In this document: positions 22,813 through 35,125 of the stretch, in pieces
How the letters are laid out: each line of letters begins with the position of its first letter
Position numbering within the stretch: the stretch's first letter is position 1
Source of the DNA: Hawksworthiomyces lignivorus
Taxonomy: Eukaryota > Ascomycota > Sordariomycetes > Ophiostomatales > Ophiostomataceae
Direction of reading: 5' to 3'
Assembly (NCBI GenBank): GCA_002917075.1
Contig: NTMA01000007.1
Coordinates: 248,001-312,000 of the forward strand
DNA length: 64,000 bases
Program-made: the position numbers and the translations under genes
Notes under the pieces: model-generated
The model's input: only the letters and a program-made list of their open reading frames with translations
The model's database searches: none
Told to the model about the DNA's origin: nothing

Positions 22813-24353
22813 TCAGTCTGCCTTCTTCACGCATTCGATCACAGCTAAGCTGCGCCAAGGGCCCTTGCCCCTCGATACACTCGAGATCTGGAGCCCGGAA
22901 TTCCCCACCACTTCCTCCCACGACTGAATTGTACGCTGCTTGCCACCGAAGCCAAGCATCATCAAGTCTAGCATTGTAGCCATGTGATTCGGCGGGCTGC
23001 CCATGACGTCCTCTTGCAAGAGCAGCCTACTGTCGGGGGCCATAACGCTGGCGACTTTTCGCAGGATATTGATACTGACGGCGTCACCGTAGTTGTGCAG
23101 ACAGCGGCGGATCCAGTAGATCAAGGCACCTATTTAAGTGGAAAGAAATATTAGCTAGCCGCTCTCCTCGCGCCGAGCTATGACCGTGCGAGTCACCGCA
23201 GGCATGAATAACTTTGTCGAAAACGTACCCTTTACTGGCTGCGACTCGTGAAAATCGATTACCATCCTCAGAATGCCCCTCAGGTCGGGATCGTCGAACG
23301 CCTTACCCGCCTCAATTACTTCTGGTCGGTCTTGCAGGATGAAGCGGGTGATGGGCAGGCCTGGATATTCGCTGCGGATGGCCTTGATTGCGTGACCACG
23401 ACCGCCGCCTACATCAACAAAAAGTGGACGCTCCGAAGCAGGGTCTCTTTCAGCGGCGGCGACGGCCCAGCTAAAGTCATAGATCCCCGATATTGGCATG
23501 CGCTCCTCAATTGGAGCCATGGCATGCATAAAGCGGCGCATGCGCGTTGGGTCATGCTCGAGCATCTCGTAAAAGCTCCACTCCGGGTGACCGTAGGCAT
23601 ATGTTCCGGGGACCTGGGTAAGCGTCTCAGGCTCCTTGCGACCATAGGTGTCAAAGTAGTTAGGATACTGCGCATAGACGACAAAACCATTCTCCCAGCT
23701 GTTCCATACGAATGGTATGCTAGTTAGCTCCCGAGCACTCCAGATTCCGTGTACGAATCTTCGGATCAGGACATAGAAAGGAGGCTTACGCCATTTGGTA
23801 TACCAGGCCTACGGGATTGTCTTTGGTGAAGATGAGGGATCGAGGAGTGTGTGCGACTTGGTCTTTGCCAAACTGCTTTAGTACCCCCATCGAAGTGATA
23901 ACGCCGCCGATCCGAACTTTGAAAGATTACTGTCAGTGAAGGTGTCTTCCACTGTACGAGACGGGTTGCATATCGAGTTGATAAGGGAACTATCCTACCC
24001 AACAGCTTCGCTTGCACGTTAACCTTGGCAGCCAGGTCGTTATACGACACAGGGCTGCCGTCCACAGGGATGGCGTCGAAGGCACCCCACTCCCAGAAGA
24101 GGCGGTTAGCTGTCATGAGGGCAATCTGGGCAGTGACGTCCATCCACTGATCAGTCGGGTTCTTGACCGCCGCCTGGATGTCAGCGGCAGCGCCGATGAT
24201 GGCAGATCGCTGGGCCTTGTCCGTATCGCTGCCATCAGGGACCGGGTGGTTCTCAAACTCGATCACAGCGGCAGCTAGCCTATCCGCTGCAACACGAAGC
24301 TCTTCCTGACCGGCTCGAGATGGTGACACTGACATAGTTTCAATTGTATTCAA
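22813..24353 (-). CDS. SAM-dependent O-methyltransferase (plant/fungal type)
   Basis: Four exons, 24353-23999, 23916-23790, 23719-23229 and 23129-22813, encode 429 residues. All junctions are GT-AG and keep the frame. The N-terminal half is the helical dimerisation domain (ALMTANRLFWEWGAFDAIP). The C-terminal catalytic domain has the SAM-binding loop LFVDVGGGRGHAI, the ribose-binding segment FILQDRPEVI, VIDFHESQPVKG and LIYWIRRCLHNYGD, where His aligns with the general base of this family (usual form HDWSD). LLLQEDVMGSP follows. Such enzymes methylate hydroxyl groups of aromatic polyketides and related metabolites in the cytosol. The HNYGD variant keeps the catalytic His. A P450 and an esterase lie on the right, but spacing is wide, so a shared pathway is only a suggestion. 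Confidence 0.9.
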
Positions 24354-25786
24354 TCCTACTATACACTAAATAGTATTTTTTACGGTTGAGCATAGGTATG
24401 GTGTTCGGGTCAATGTGAAAGTCAGGTATTTAGATTGCGGAGTGCGGGATTAACCGCTCACTAGTACCAGACAGCTTCCCGCTCACTATGTGGGCTGCCT
24501 TGCAATTGGCGTGGCCTGATCTACGGGCGACTGGTTGGTGCTGGGTGACTTGAGACTGGGCGGAGCTTGGCTGGTTATCTACACGGACGATTGGCTCTTC
24601 GAGCTGAGACCTGCGAGACAAGTCAAACTCCTTTGAATTCGATAACAGTGGCCGGAAAGTTAAAATAAAAAATAAAAAAATAGAAAAAATGGAAATCTAG
24701 AGAATTAGTCGATAGGATTTCGATAAGTTTGGTGAAGAAGCCCAGCTCAACTGATCGAGTCGTCAAGTAAATGCACATGAATCTTCCGTCCTATCCGGTC
24801 CCCGAGTAGTAGGACTAGTCGATACGTAATACAGGGTTGCAATACAAACTTATGAAGTAGCAGAAATTTCCTGTACATACAGATATCGTATCGGCAAGAT
24901 TTTCCAAGCTAGTAAAAAGCGAAAATAAAGAACGACGGACCATCAAATATCAAAATAGAGACGGAGTCTTCGGCGTCAGGCATATCTTCTGAGGAAAGGA
25001 TTTCAGAGGCGTTCGCGGCCGGAAAGGGGAGGAGGAAACGGCGCAGGCCACGCAAACCGCCATAGCGGTGGCGGTCACGGTCCCGACAGGCGCCATGGGG
25101 AGATGTGGTCAGACATCCGCGTGTAAGTGATCTTTGGGGGTGATATTGCATAGGTCGTGAAATCGTCGTTTTTAAATCAGCTGTGGCACAACATAAATGT
25201 GTCAGTCAAGTGCAACTATCAGAACAGCGCGTCTTTGTATTGTAAAATGATAAGAATATTTTGGGCCAAACATCTCCCTATATTATTACTTTCCAAGACT
25301 CTCTTGTTAGGCGTGGTAATTTGAGATGATTTGTCGTCTTGTTTGTTTTAGAAATATTTCGGCTCCTAGATATTGCATTAGAGGAACACAGTAACTAGAC
25401 TGAGTGGCTTTGTGTCGAATTACGAATAGGAATACAAAAAAACTTCACCGAGAGGGTGATTCAAGGGACAAAAATGAAAGAGTACGCATCAGAATACAAG
25501 AAATAGAAAATAAGATTCCTGAATCAATATCCGCCGCTTTGATACTAATGGACGTTGCGCCGCGGGAAGAAATAGAAGGCATGTACCTCTATAACACATG
25601 CACTGTGATCTCGACGGAACGCACGGAGATCGGGCTGCTGCATCATGTTAGCTGACTTTTCTCCTCTCACGCCGCAATCCATCAGAGCCGTTTCAGGTAC
25701 AGAATATACAGTCTTACGCGGATCGGCGGTACCCGGTATGCCAGAGGAGGCAAAGTCGCAGCTGAAGGATCCGAGGTAGCAGCCAG
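24354..25786. other. intergenic region
   Basis: Promoter side of the methyltransferase. An 80-codon minus-strand frame (25151-24909) and an 83-codon plus-strand frame (25404-25655) show no recognisable features. Confidence 0.5.
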
Positions 25787-26542
25787 ATGCCGCCAGGCTT
25801 ACATGTACGTCTGTCATGTATCACAAACGTTGTGGAGCTCACCTTGATCGCAGACAGATCTGTATCGGCCGAGCACCTTTCCGAAATGGGAATAAATGTG
25901 CATTGGACAAATCTAGCAAGACCGCAGCCCTCAGCATTCCAGATTCAGTATAGTAGTCATTCTGACGCAATGTGGGAATACGTTGCAAGTACAGAGTTGG
26001 CATCAGCTGCATACTTATCGATCAATCAGCAGGTTTTGCAGCTGGTGCTGAACAGAAGCATTCTCAAACCGTGGCTCAAATCCAGTTATGTAAAAGCCCT
26101 CGAATGCACCCTCGGGGTTCATATATTTTCGCTCTCCGTGGATGTCGGTATGTCGGCATCCGAACCTTTCTCCAATCTAATCAATTTAGGAAAGCCACGC
26201 TGGTTTTGTGGATTGGTTTATTGGCAGCATGTTTCTTGTGCTGCTAGGGCTGCAACGTTGGCATCGCTATGGAGTACAGCAGCAAAAAAAAAAAAAGAGA
26301 GGTCTGTTATCTGTGGCCAGCTGAATGCGACGTTATGTGGGCGTTCTTTGTGGAGCAAACCTGGAGAATCTCCTCCACAAATGTTTCCGAAGTATTTCCA
26401 CTTAGGGTCTCTGGATGACGGACCGAAAGCGCACAAATACTTATGCGTGTTATACATAAGTATAAACCGGAAGCACGGAATGCACAAAGCTGTTATTTCG
26501 CAAGACTGCGCATATTTTTATATTGATACAAGCGACCACTGA
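25787..26542 (+). CDS. unrecognised 251-codon open frame, doubtful
   Basis: A single open frame from ATG at 25787 to the stop at 26540. It is longer than expected by chance in this composition, but codon use is not gene-like and no motif, signal peptide or membrane segment was recognised. It includes a poly-Lys run encoded by a poly-A tract at about 26283, which is error-prone. It could be a young orphan gene, an unspliced piece or noise. Confidence 0.2.
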   Translation: MPPGLHVRLSCITNVVELTLIADRSVSAEHLSEMGINVHWTNLARPQPSAFQIQYSSHSDAMWEYVASTELASAAYLSINQQVLQLVLNRSILKPWLKSSYVKALECTLGVHIFSLSVDVGMSASEPFSNLINLGKPRWFCGLVYWQHVSCAARAATLASLWSTAAKKKKERSVICGQLNATLCGRSLWSKPGESPPQMFPKYFHLGSLDDGPKAHKYLCVLYISINRKHGMHKAVISQDCAYFYIDTSDH

Positions 26543-27525
26543 CCAGCCCTGGAACGGCTATGATGTTTTTTTTGCCCTACATCGAACGTCCGTTTCCGAT
26601 TGTTGCTATTCATATGATTGCATGTTCGACTTTCGCAATTCCAGAACAGCCCGTTCTTGCAAGCCAAGCCCGAACCTATACTTGATCCTCGCCTTGCAAA
26701 GGGCACTAATCCAATAAGCATATTCTTATGAGCGAGTACGGGTAGCGGAAGCACAATGGGCTAGGCGAAAAGTGCGTTTTGGGGGCGATCTAGCCGCAGA
26801 TCGTTCGATCGGGGGAATGATGTCGTGGGTGCTTCCGCGTCAGTTCCGCACCTCCTCCTCTCATCAATTGCATAAAAGAAACAGGGTTGTTAGTAAAAGG
26901 TTGCCAACTATTGCACAATGTCTAGTGGCACCGGCTGTTGTCATAGCGCCCGTAAATGGATGGGATAGGTTTTCTGTTTTTTGCTATTATCCTCTAGCAC
27001 AACCGCTCTGATGCTTTGATGCCGCCATTAGCGTGTCTCTTGCGAGGGTTGTGGCTTGCGTCTTTAGACCTGGCGCTGCTAAGTTTTCAAGCCCCTATTT
27101 TGATCCCACTATCGCTCCGCATACGGGCGAAAATGTCGAAGCTGGTTAGAGCCCTCCTCTACCTTGCACATTATCCCCTCTGCGTAGATGCGTACGCGTG
27201 CCGAAGATCAAATTGCAGTATATAGTTGTGCCATGTCACACTCGGATATCTTGTTCCCGGTAGAATTGTGCATACGCTGGGCTTCTCTGAACGTCGCCTC
27301 CGACCGCCACTCATTTATATTATGCCGCCACGATGTTCATGAGTATCCACAGCCCCTTCTCTCACGGCTGCCGCCGCTCTGCCAAGAGGAGACATGAATC
27401 ATTATAAGAAAGAGCCGTACGCGCCTTCGTTGGCATGATTCAATGCTCTTCACTCTTGTATGCCTCGCTTGTAAACTTTCCTAGCTCACCTTTCTATCTA
27501 TTCACTGTTCTCCTACCTCGCCAGA
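26543..27525. other. intergenic, promoter of the second P450
   Basis: No supported gene. Pyrimidine-rich sequence just before the P450 start codon is typical of a fungal 5' leader. Confidence 0.5.
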
Positions 27526-29338
27526 ATGACTCTGTTTTCCAGTGCGGTCTTGGCGTTGGCGGCGGGCGCTGCCCTGGTAAGTCCATACAACCTGAGGCTG
27601 CAGAAGTGCTGGAGCGGCCACAAGACTAAGATCATCCAAAGACCATCCTCTATGTGTTATGTCGAGCAGTATATTTCATCTTTTTCCATCCACTAGCAAA
27701 GGTCCCAGGACCGAAGCTCTACGCGTTCTCAGAGATCCCCTTCTCCTATCACCTCATCCGCGGTGAATGGCCCAGGGTCCTACGCGAGATGCATGAGAAG
27801 TACGGCCCTGTTGTCCGGTTCACGCACAAGGACGTATCTTTTACGACGCCAGACGCCTGGCGAAAGATCTACGGCCACAAGACGGCGCGCGAGCACAGCT
27901 TCCAGAAGGACGTCCGCTTCTATCGCAAGGCCCCGTCCGGCAGCCCCAACATCATCATGGCTGGGGACGAAGCCCACCGGCGGCAGCGCCGATTGCTCGC
28001 CCACGCCTTCTCGGAGAAGGCGCTGCGCGGCCAGGAGGACATTATGAAGCACTACGTCGACCTGTTCATCGACCGGCTGCGCGACAAGGCGGCACATGGC
28101 GAGACGGTCGACATAGTCAAGTGGTACAACTTTGCCACCTTTGATCTGATCGGCGACCTGGCCTTTGGCGAGCCCTTCCACTGCCTCGAGAACAGCGACT
28201 ACCACCCGTGGGTGTCGCTCATCTTCAACTCCGTCAAGCTCTCCAGCCTAGCGTCCGTCTTGCGGCGGTCGCCAATGCTCACGCCCCTCGGCTACCTCAT
28301 GATCCCTGCCAAGCTCAAGCGGGACACGCTGCACCACTACGAGCTCAGCCAGAGCACCGTTAAGAAGCGCATCCAGAGCGGCATCACGGTGCGCGAGGAC
28401 TTCATGACGTACATTCTGCGCCACAACGACGAGAAGGGCATGAGCGAGGCCGAGATCGTCGAGAACACGAGTACGCTCATCGTCGCCGGCAGCGAGACCA
28501 CCGCCACCCAGCTCAGCGGCACCACCTTCCACCTGCTGACCAACCGCGCCACCTACGATAAGCTGGTGCACGAGATCCGCTCCACTTTCAAGTCCGAGGA
28601 CGACATCACTCTGCTGAGCGTCAACAAGCTCGAATACATGCTTGCCGCCCTGGACGAGGGCTTCCGCATGTGTAAGTTTCCCTAGGGCATCTATGGTGCC
28701 TGCTCCCCTCCCCATGTGCACTAGTCGCTCGAGATACTGACCGCCTCAAATAGATCCGCCAGTACCGGTCGGTCTGCCCCGGTTCACGCCCAAGGGCGGC
28801 GAGTTCATCGAGGGGTACTGGATACCGGAGAACGTAAGTGGCACGCTGCTGTAACGCGCGTTCCCCCTGCAGGCCGTGGCGCTTTTCTGACAAGACAAAA
28901 TTACAGACGATCGTCTCCGTTTCGCAGTGGTCCTCGTACCACTCGACCAGAAACTGGAAAGACTCGGAGAAATACATCCCCGAGCGGTGGCTGGGCGATC
29001 CAGCCTATTCCACAGACGTGAAGGACGTGCTGAACCCGTTTTCCGTGGGTCCACGGAACTGTATCGGCAAAAAGTACGTCCCTAACCTCTTCTCTTCCTT
29101 TTTTCTCTCTTTTGCCCGCTGCAATTGATCTCGCGGCAGCTAACTCGATCTTAGTCTGGCCTACGCCGAGATGCGCCTCATTCTGGCTCACCTGCTCTTC
29201 AACTTTGATCTCGAGATCATGCCAGAGAGCCGTACGTGGACCGACCAGAAAATCTTCACGCTCTGGGAGAAGGGCCCTCTGAACGTCAAGCTTACGCCTG
29301 TCGTAAGAGAAAAGGGAAACGCAGAGACCGTTGCGTAG
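27526..29338 (+). CDS. cytochrome P450 monooxygenase
   Basis: Five exons, 27526-27576, 27642-28671, 28754-28833, 28907-29073 and 29155-29338, give 503 residues. The membrane anchor spans the first intron ([17 protein letters not shown] joined to [15 protein letters not shown]), followed by [11 protein letters not shown]. The I-helix motif is [14 protein letters not shown], the ExxR is EGFRM (Glu and Arg conserved), the following PPVPVGLPR matches the beta-1 strand, the PERF motif is IPERW, and the heme loop is [10 protein letters not shown] with Cys439. The overall form resembles the CYP group of isotrichodermin C-15 hydroxylase and benzoate hydroxylase-like fungal P450s; this is recognition by eye, not a search. 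It should be a functional ER enzyme. The first acceptor (CCAAAG at 27641) was chosen because it restores the anchor in frame. Confidence 0.93.
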
Positions 29339-29989
29339 AGGCGTAAGGGAAAGCGCCAAATTCTGCCTCGCCATTTTCTTCTCTTTACGGCAGGGCTCGG
29401 AAAGGAAGAAACCTAAGACAGGCCGAAATTTGCTACAAGCAGCGACCCAAAGTGGCATCTTCTCTTCCTGCAGAGCAACTCCCAACCAAGCCATCGGAGT
29501 AAAATTAGTGCATATTCGATATTAGGGACTTCTGCAGCAGTGTCAAAGTCCCTAATTTCGCTCTTAAGAAATTTCTTCTTTTTTTCCTGTTTTTAGACTC
29601 ATATTTTCTACGTCGTGAAATACTCTACTTTTACGAGCATAAATATAAAGGAAATAAAAATAAAAAAAATAAAATGTGCATCCTCTATGCGCTCTACAAA
29701 CGTGGCAGTGAAGAGTCTAAACGTTGAATTTCATTTTCCAGACTCTATCTAAAGCAAAGAAAGACACCAGTAAATCCAACAAAGGCAGCTCTGTATAAAT
29801 CTAGGTGTAGAAAATGATCATAGTCCAAGGCCGTATTGTTTACTTTAACAGATTTCGTTTTCATGCACATACATTCGCACAAAGCATATGCAGTTAGGAC
29901 ATTATACCTCGCTCTATAAAGAGTCATATAGAGGAGAGGTTATGCGTATCTTAAGAAATAGAATCAAATCTGTTACACACCTTTTTTGT
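29339..29989. other. AT-rich intergenic stretch
   Basis: 3' flank of the P450, then AT-rich DNA running into the truncated NACHT gene. Nothing coding is seen. Confidence 0.55.
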
Positions 29990-31165
29990 TTATTTGTTTA
30001 TTAATTTGTTGGTCTGAATACAGATGATCTCACCAGCATTCTTGTTCTGGGACGCCATAAGCAGAATACGCCATAAATCATCAAACGAGCCAGTGATATG
30101 CGCATCGAAATCTTCAAAATACTTGACGATCTTGCTAGAGAAGATGATCTCTTTTTGCTCGAATAACTGATGTAGGATGCAACAAACTGCAGTTTTAGCA
30201 CTCCTCTGGTCCTCAAAGTCGTCCTTGAAGAAGAAATAACAAGTGGTTCTAGAACTGTTGGTTGGAAGCTCAGTCTCTACCAGGTACTTTGCTAGTACAG
30301 ACTTTCCGCACCCGGGATCTGCAGACACCCATAGCATGCTTGATGATTCGTTTTCCCTCCACTGCTGGTAAAGCTTATGATTCACGAACCACTCGCACGT
30401 TCCCTCGACCCTATCCGGATTCCGGTTCATCCTGTCTCGGTATGGTGATCTGAGGAGTTTCTGAATAATGGCAAGTCTCCGGTGCCAGTTCGGCTACAAA
30501 TGGAAATGTGTATTCTTTCTGAAAGTCTTGAAAATACACGTGCTACCTTTTTCAATATCAAGCCGTTCATTAGAAGGGCTTCCCATGCATTCTTTACTAT
30601 CCGCTCCAGTTTTTTCAGTTCCATTTTGGCCTGTAGTGTGGTTGGTACGGATTCCGAAGCTCTTAAAATCAGAGGCTGACGAGGACGAATCCGTTTGATA
30701 GAGTATCCTGGTGACCGTCTCCTGCTTAGTTATGTGGCTCTCAGATGCAGACCTGAATAACAGGTTGAGTGCCAATGCTTCCAAATTCTTATGTATATCC
30801 TGTCCTATATCCTCGACCCCATCCGAATATCTTAGGCGGGGAAACAGGGTATCATACGAGCCATTGGCTGAAGAGCCATTCGCATCCTTTTTGCCATTCA
30901 CTTTTTGAAAAATTTCCTGTAATTCAATGATCTTCTCTCAGCAATCATGAATTATAGGCTCACAAGCTCTTTTCGATGATGCAGTCAATTTCTCGCTTCG
31001 GAGCTGAGTACGAGCATGTTCCAAAGCATCTTCTACAAGAGGAAGATGCTTTTCCACGTCATGGAACGCCTTCGGGAGACCTTTGAGATGCCGGATCGTT
31101 TGATATGACAGATATATCGCCTGGATGATTGCGATTGACGACGAAATAGCATTAAGGGGGTCCAT
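29990..31165 (-). pseudogene. NACHT/STAND (fungal NLR-like) gene remnant
   Basis: A single minus-strand frame runs from ATG at 31165 to 29990 with two in-frame stops, TGA at 30940-30938 and TAG at 30496-30494. The start (MDPLNAISSSIAIIQAIYLS) matches the helical N-terminal domain of fungal STAND proteins. After the second stop comes the linker SPYRDRMNRNPDRVEGTCEW and the nucleotide-binding region with LWVSADPGCGKSVLAKYLV (Walker A, GCGKS). The frame stops being NLR-like just after NAGEIICI, where Walker B (normally ICILDALDE) should continue; AT-rich DNA follows. The rest of the NACHT domain and all sensor repeats are missing. Neither stop lies inside a plausible intron. It is therefore a truncated relic of a non-self recognition gene. 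Confidence 0.75.
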
Positions 31166-33384
31166 TTCGAAAATCTGCAGTTCACAACTTTGCGGATTGC
31201 GGAGCAGGAGATTCAGGACGGTGATATAGTTGCGTACTCACATCGAGATCTATCAATCCGATTATTTACTCTGAAAGCAGGAACGTTTGGGCAGAGTCTC
31301 TAAGAAATACCAAGAGTGCCGCGAAGGAATTGCTCAGGGGGTTACGTTCGCGAGGCTGAGGTAGCAAGAGCAAAACCACACATTTCTCATAGCATCTTGT
31401 AAGCGGCAGAATAGCTTTCTTTTGCACCCAACCGCCCAGGTTGTTAGTGAAGTATAAGTAGTGACAAGAGAATGGCGAACTACAGATGTCTCCGCGAGAT
31501 GTCAATCTTCTGAGAAATATGAAGCATGAACCTGCTGAAATAGCAAGCCACTTCCTGATGCGTTTTTTTTTTTTTTTGGCTTTCCGCGAGCCACTCCGTC
31601 TAGCTACACCACAGCCCAATCACAAAGTCATGCTATGGCTACCGTCTGCTCATAAGTGCCCTGTTACCACTGCTTTCTATCAAGCTCTTGGCTTGGCGTG
31701 GATAATGTGGCTTTTTTTGGTCTGGCAACAAGGGTGCGCAATTGGCTGCATGGTCGGTCAGTGGTAACCGGAGTTACATTGTATCAGTGCACAGCGACTT
31801 AATATCAAGACATCCAAAAGCTGTGCATATTCCTCTTGTATGCCTAGAGCAGCGGAACAGTCTCAGTCCTGGTTTCGGTTAGTGTGCTGAGGCGAAGCTT
31901 TTCCCCGACACCTTCTGCGATGGAACTGGTTAAAAAAATCCATCTGCCGCTACTGTCGCGTGCTGTATACTCTTAATATTCGAGGATTTTATTTTTAGCT
32001 CTATTAGACAAACCAGCATACGATGACTGTTCAGAGTTCGAAATACACCGCACAGCGTCTTACAGAGTTAATTCAACACACGATTGCAGCTAGGCCCTCT
32101 AGGTCAAGAAGCCACAAGTGTGCTCACAAAACAAGCACTCTTTTTATTTGCAAATGTGTGGATGACCTTAGCATAAGCGCCACCCTGGCAACTACGCTGG
32201 TCAAGATCATTGACAACTTCACTGCTCACGCCAGTCCCCATTGATGCCTTGCGCTAGCTGCAGGATCACAATGCGGACCACCTCACATGTTGCGGCCCAG
32301 TAGTCGAGTTAAACCTGCGTTAAGTGTGCGCGCAGTGCAGCCTACGGCTTTATTTACCAATGTCCCACAGGACTTCCCTTACCGGCGCATTAACGCCAGG
32401 TGGAGTGTGCTGTTGACAGTCTTCCGCAAAGGCCTTCGTAGACATTAGGGAATAGATGCACTTCTAACCGCAAGCAAAAGTGAGGTAAATTCGGACGTCC
32501 ATTGCTCTAATGAGTTACTTGCAGAGCCGGTGTGCAAAGTGTGTCGCCTGCAATATTGTACGCACGCGCACCAGTAAATAGTAAGAGCATTGCTGTTTGC
32601 GCTGCAACTCTTGCAGTCTCTGAAAAGGATAGAGAGCACGCGGTCATGCGTCTACAACATCTGCAAAGTGGCTGCTCTTTCATCGACGTCAAAACTAGTG
32701 GGCTATCTCATTGTGATTTTATTAAATAGTGCCATATTATCCGGGAGGAGCACTACCCCTTTAGGCAAGCTTTGTGTTGTCCCAAGACGTGCTCTAACCA
32801 GTTTTGCTTGGCGAACGGGAAAAAGGACGAAGACACAGCCTTGGCGAACGGTAAAATATAAACAAAGCCTTGGCAAACAGTGAAACAAAGATAAGGCCAC
32901 TGAAAGTATACCAGTTGGAAAGATGTCTGCATTTCTGTCTAATGCGTGGGCTTGTAAAGCAGCGTTGTCTGCCTTGTCATCTTTTTTAAAAATTTCTGAT
33001 GTGCTCTTTCGTTGTGTACGTGTACATCATGACGTATTTTCGCACATCATTGTGCGTTTTAGACGAAGTCTTTCCCATATGGCTGTAAGGAATGAGTATG
33101 ACCTCATCCTTTCTAGCTGCCCCGGCATCCTGCCGAATGCCTCCCGGCTATCCCGGCACATCACCGAACGTTTAATTTATCTTATGGAGATGTGGAAAAT
33201 GATAAGATTACACTCCGTTCAGCCGGCTACTAAACGGCGCATATTTGCATAGTGCTAGATACCATGATATCAGAAAGCATGGGGGCATATATACAAATTC
33301 TAACGCTCCTGCGTGTGGAAGCGATCGTAGCTGTTGTGTACGAGGGCGATTTGTCACACGTGATTGAGATACTCTCGTTCGGCA
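31166..33384. other. long gene-free stretch
   Basis: No gene was supported in 2.2 kb. Short imperfect repeats of TTGGCGAACGG/TTGGCAAACAG occur at about 32810-32880. Frames such as 32023-32244 and 32923-33252 have no recognisable features. Confidence 0.5.
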
Positions 33385-35125
33385 ATGTGTCGTCTTGGGC
33401 CTGGGACTTTGTGGCTGAAAAGCCTGGTGCTCCTCGTATGCGCTGTTCCAGCACGTGCGGTACCAGTTCTAGCGAGACCCGAAGCGGCAGTGGTCGACCT
33501 GGGATACGCACACTATCAAGGAAAAGTCCTTGAAGCGTCCGGCGTAAACCAATTCCTCGGTATGCGCTATGCCAAGCCGCCGACGGGAGATTTACGATGG
33601 AGAGCGCCTCAAGATCCGGAAGATCAGGCCGCTGCCGGCGTGCAGTCGGCGTCCAGCGTAAGCCCGCCACCCTAGATGAAAGTGGCTTGTCCCCTTGCTT
33701 GTTGAAGACTAACTTTTCCTGTTTTCGCCAGTTCGGCCCACTGTGTATTTGGGTCCACCAGCACAGCGACGGCTTGGGATATAATGAGGATTGCCTCTTC
33801 ATCAGTGTTTTTGGGCCTTCCAATGCGACGTCGACATCCAAATTGCCTGTCTGGTTCTTCATTCAAGGGGGAGGCTATGTGACCAATGCGAATGACAACA
33901 TTAATGGCACTCAGATAGTCGTACAGTCTAGCTACAATATTGTTTTTGTCCAGCTCAATTACAGAGTTGGACCATTGGGCTTTCTTTCTAGCGAGAAGAT
34001 CAGAGCTAATGGCACGCTTAATGTCGGCCTTCTAGACCAGCGCAAGGCTTTGCAATGGGTGCAGAAGTACATCCACCTAGTGAGCTCCAACTTATACACC
34101 AATGCCGAACACGAGTACTGACGGGACGTGAGCTAATCTTCCGTTACAACTAATTTAAGTTTGGAGGAGACCCAGACCATGTTGTTATTCATGGAGTTTC
34201 AGCAGGCGCCGGTTCGGCTGCGTACCATCTGGCTGCGTATGGCGGACGAGACGACAGACTTTTCATCGGAGCTCTGCTCGAGTCTCCCTTCTTTCCAACA
34301 TCGCTCACAGTCCAACAGTCAGAGTTCCTCTTTGATCGCTTTTCTGAGGCAACAGGATGCTCTGGAGCCTCCGACCAGCTCGCATGTCTGCGAAGCGTCG
34401 ATCTCGCCACAATTCACGACGCCAACGATGCACTGAACTACTACTTCCTCCCCGTGGTCGATGGCGACTTCTCACAGGCAAAGCTGTCTACGCAATTTTC
34501 CCACGGAAATTTTGTGCGAGTGCCGACTCTGGTCGGAGGCGATGCGAACGAAGGGGACGGCTACGTGATCAATGCCACCAGCCAAGACGAGGTCAATGCC
34601 TTTCTAACCACCCAGTTCCCCTATCTGACAGCACCCGACCTAGCCGCCATCGACGCTGCATATCCACCGACACAACGACCCGGTCACGCCGCGTACTTTG
34701 GCCAGGTCTCGGAGGCCTACGGGAACTCCACCTTTGCTTGTGGCGGTCTTGCCATCTCCACAGCTGTATCGCGCCACGTCGGCGAGCCGCACAGCTGGAG
34801 CTATCTCTACAACATTGTCTCTACAAATGCCGCGTCCCAGGGCCTCGGCGCTGTGCACACTGTCGACCTAAAGTACATTCTTGGATTGAAGGACGCCGAT
34901 CAGACGTCGCTCTTGATGGGCTACTACATAAGCTTTATCCGCACACTAAATCCAAACACGTACAGAGATTCGAATGCGCCGTCATTTGATCAGTTCAACA
35001 GCACGCAGCAGAGCAGGCTGGTCATAAACCTACCCCTGAATAATACGGTCATGGAAGCGGTGTCTGAGAGCCAAAAGGCCGGATGCGAGCTATGGACCAG
35101 CCTTGCGTCGAGAACACAACAGTGA
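33385..35125 (+). CDS. secreted type-B carboxylesterase/lipase
   Basis: Three exons, 33385-33657, 33732-34079 and 34160-35125, encode 528 residues. A signal peptide is visible (LKSLVLLVCAVPARA). The alpha/beta-hydrolase type-B marks are in order: FLGMRYAKPPTGDLRW, NEDCLFISVFGPSNA, the oxyanion loop FFIQGGGY, DQRKALQWVQKYI, and the nucleophile elbow GVSAGAG with Ser221. The acid is Glu338 (DANEGDGY) and the His is most likely 440 (AVHTVDLKYILG). Several NxT/S sites suggest N-glycosylation. The family hydrolyses esters of lipids or metabolites outside the cell. The second intron is 80 nt and ends TTTAAG. It is the last gene before the sequence changes to the GC-rich core part of the window. Confidence 0.9.

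Noticed and set aside
24909..25151. 80-codon minus-strand frame rich in Arg and Gly
   Set aside because: Too short, no family likeness, and stops surround it on all sides.
25787..35125. Secondary-metabolite gene cluster call
   Set aside because: No backbone synthase or regulator was found, and the genes are separated by long empty stretches; it is kept only as an observation.
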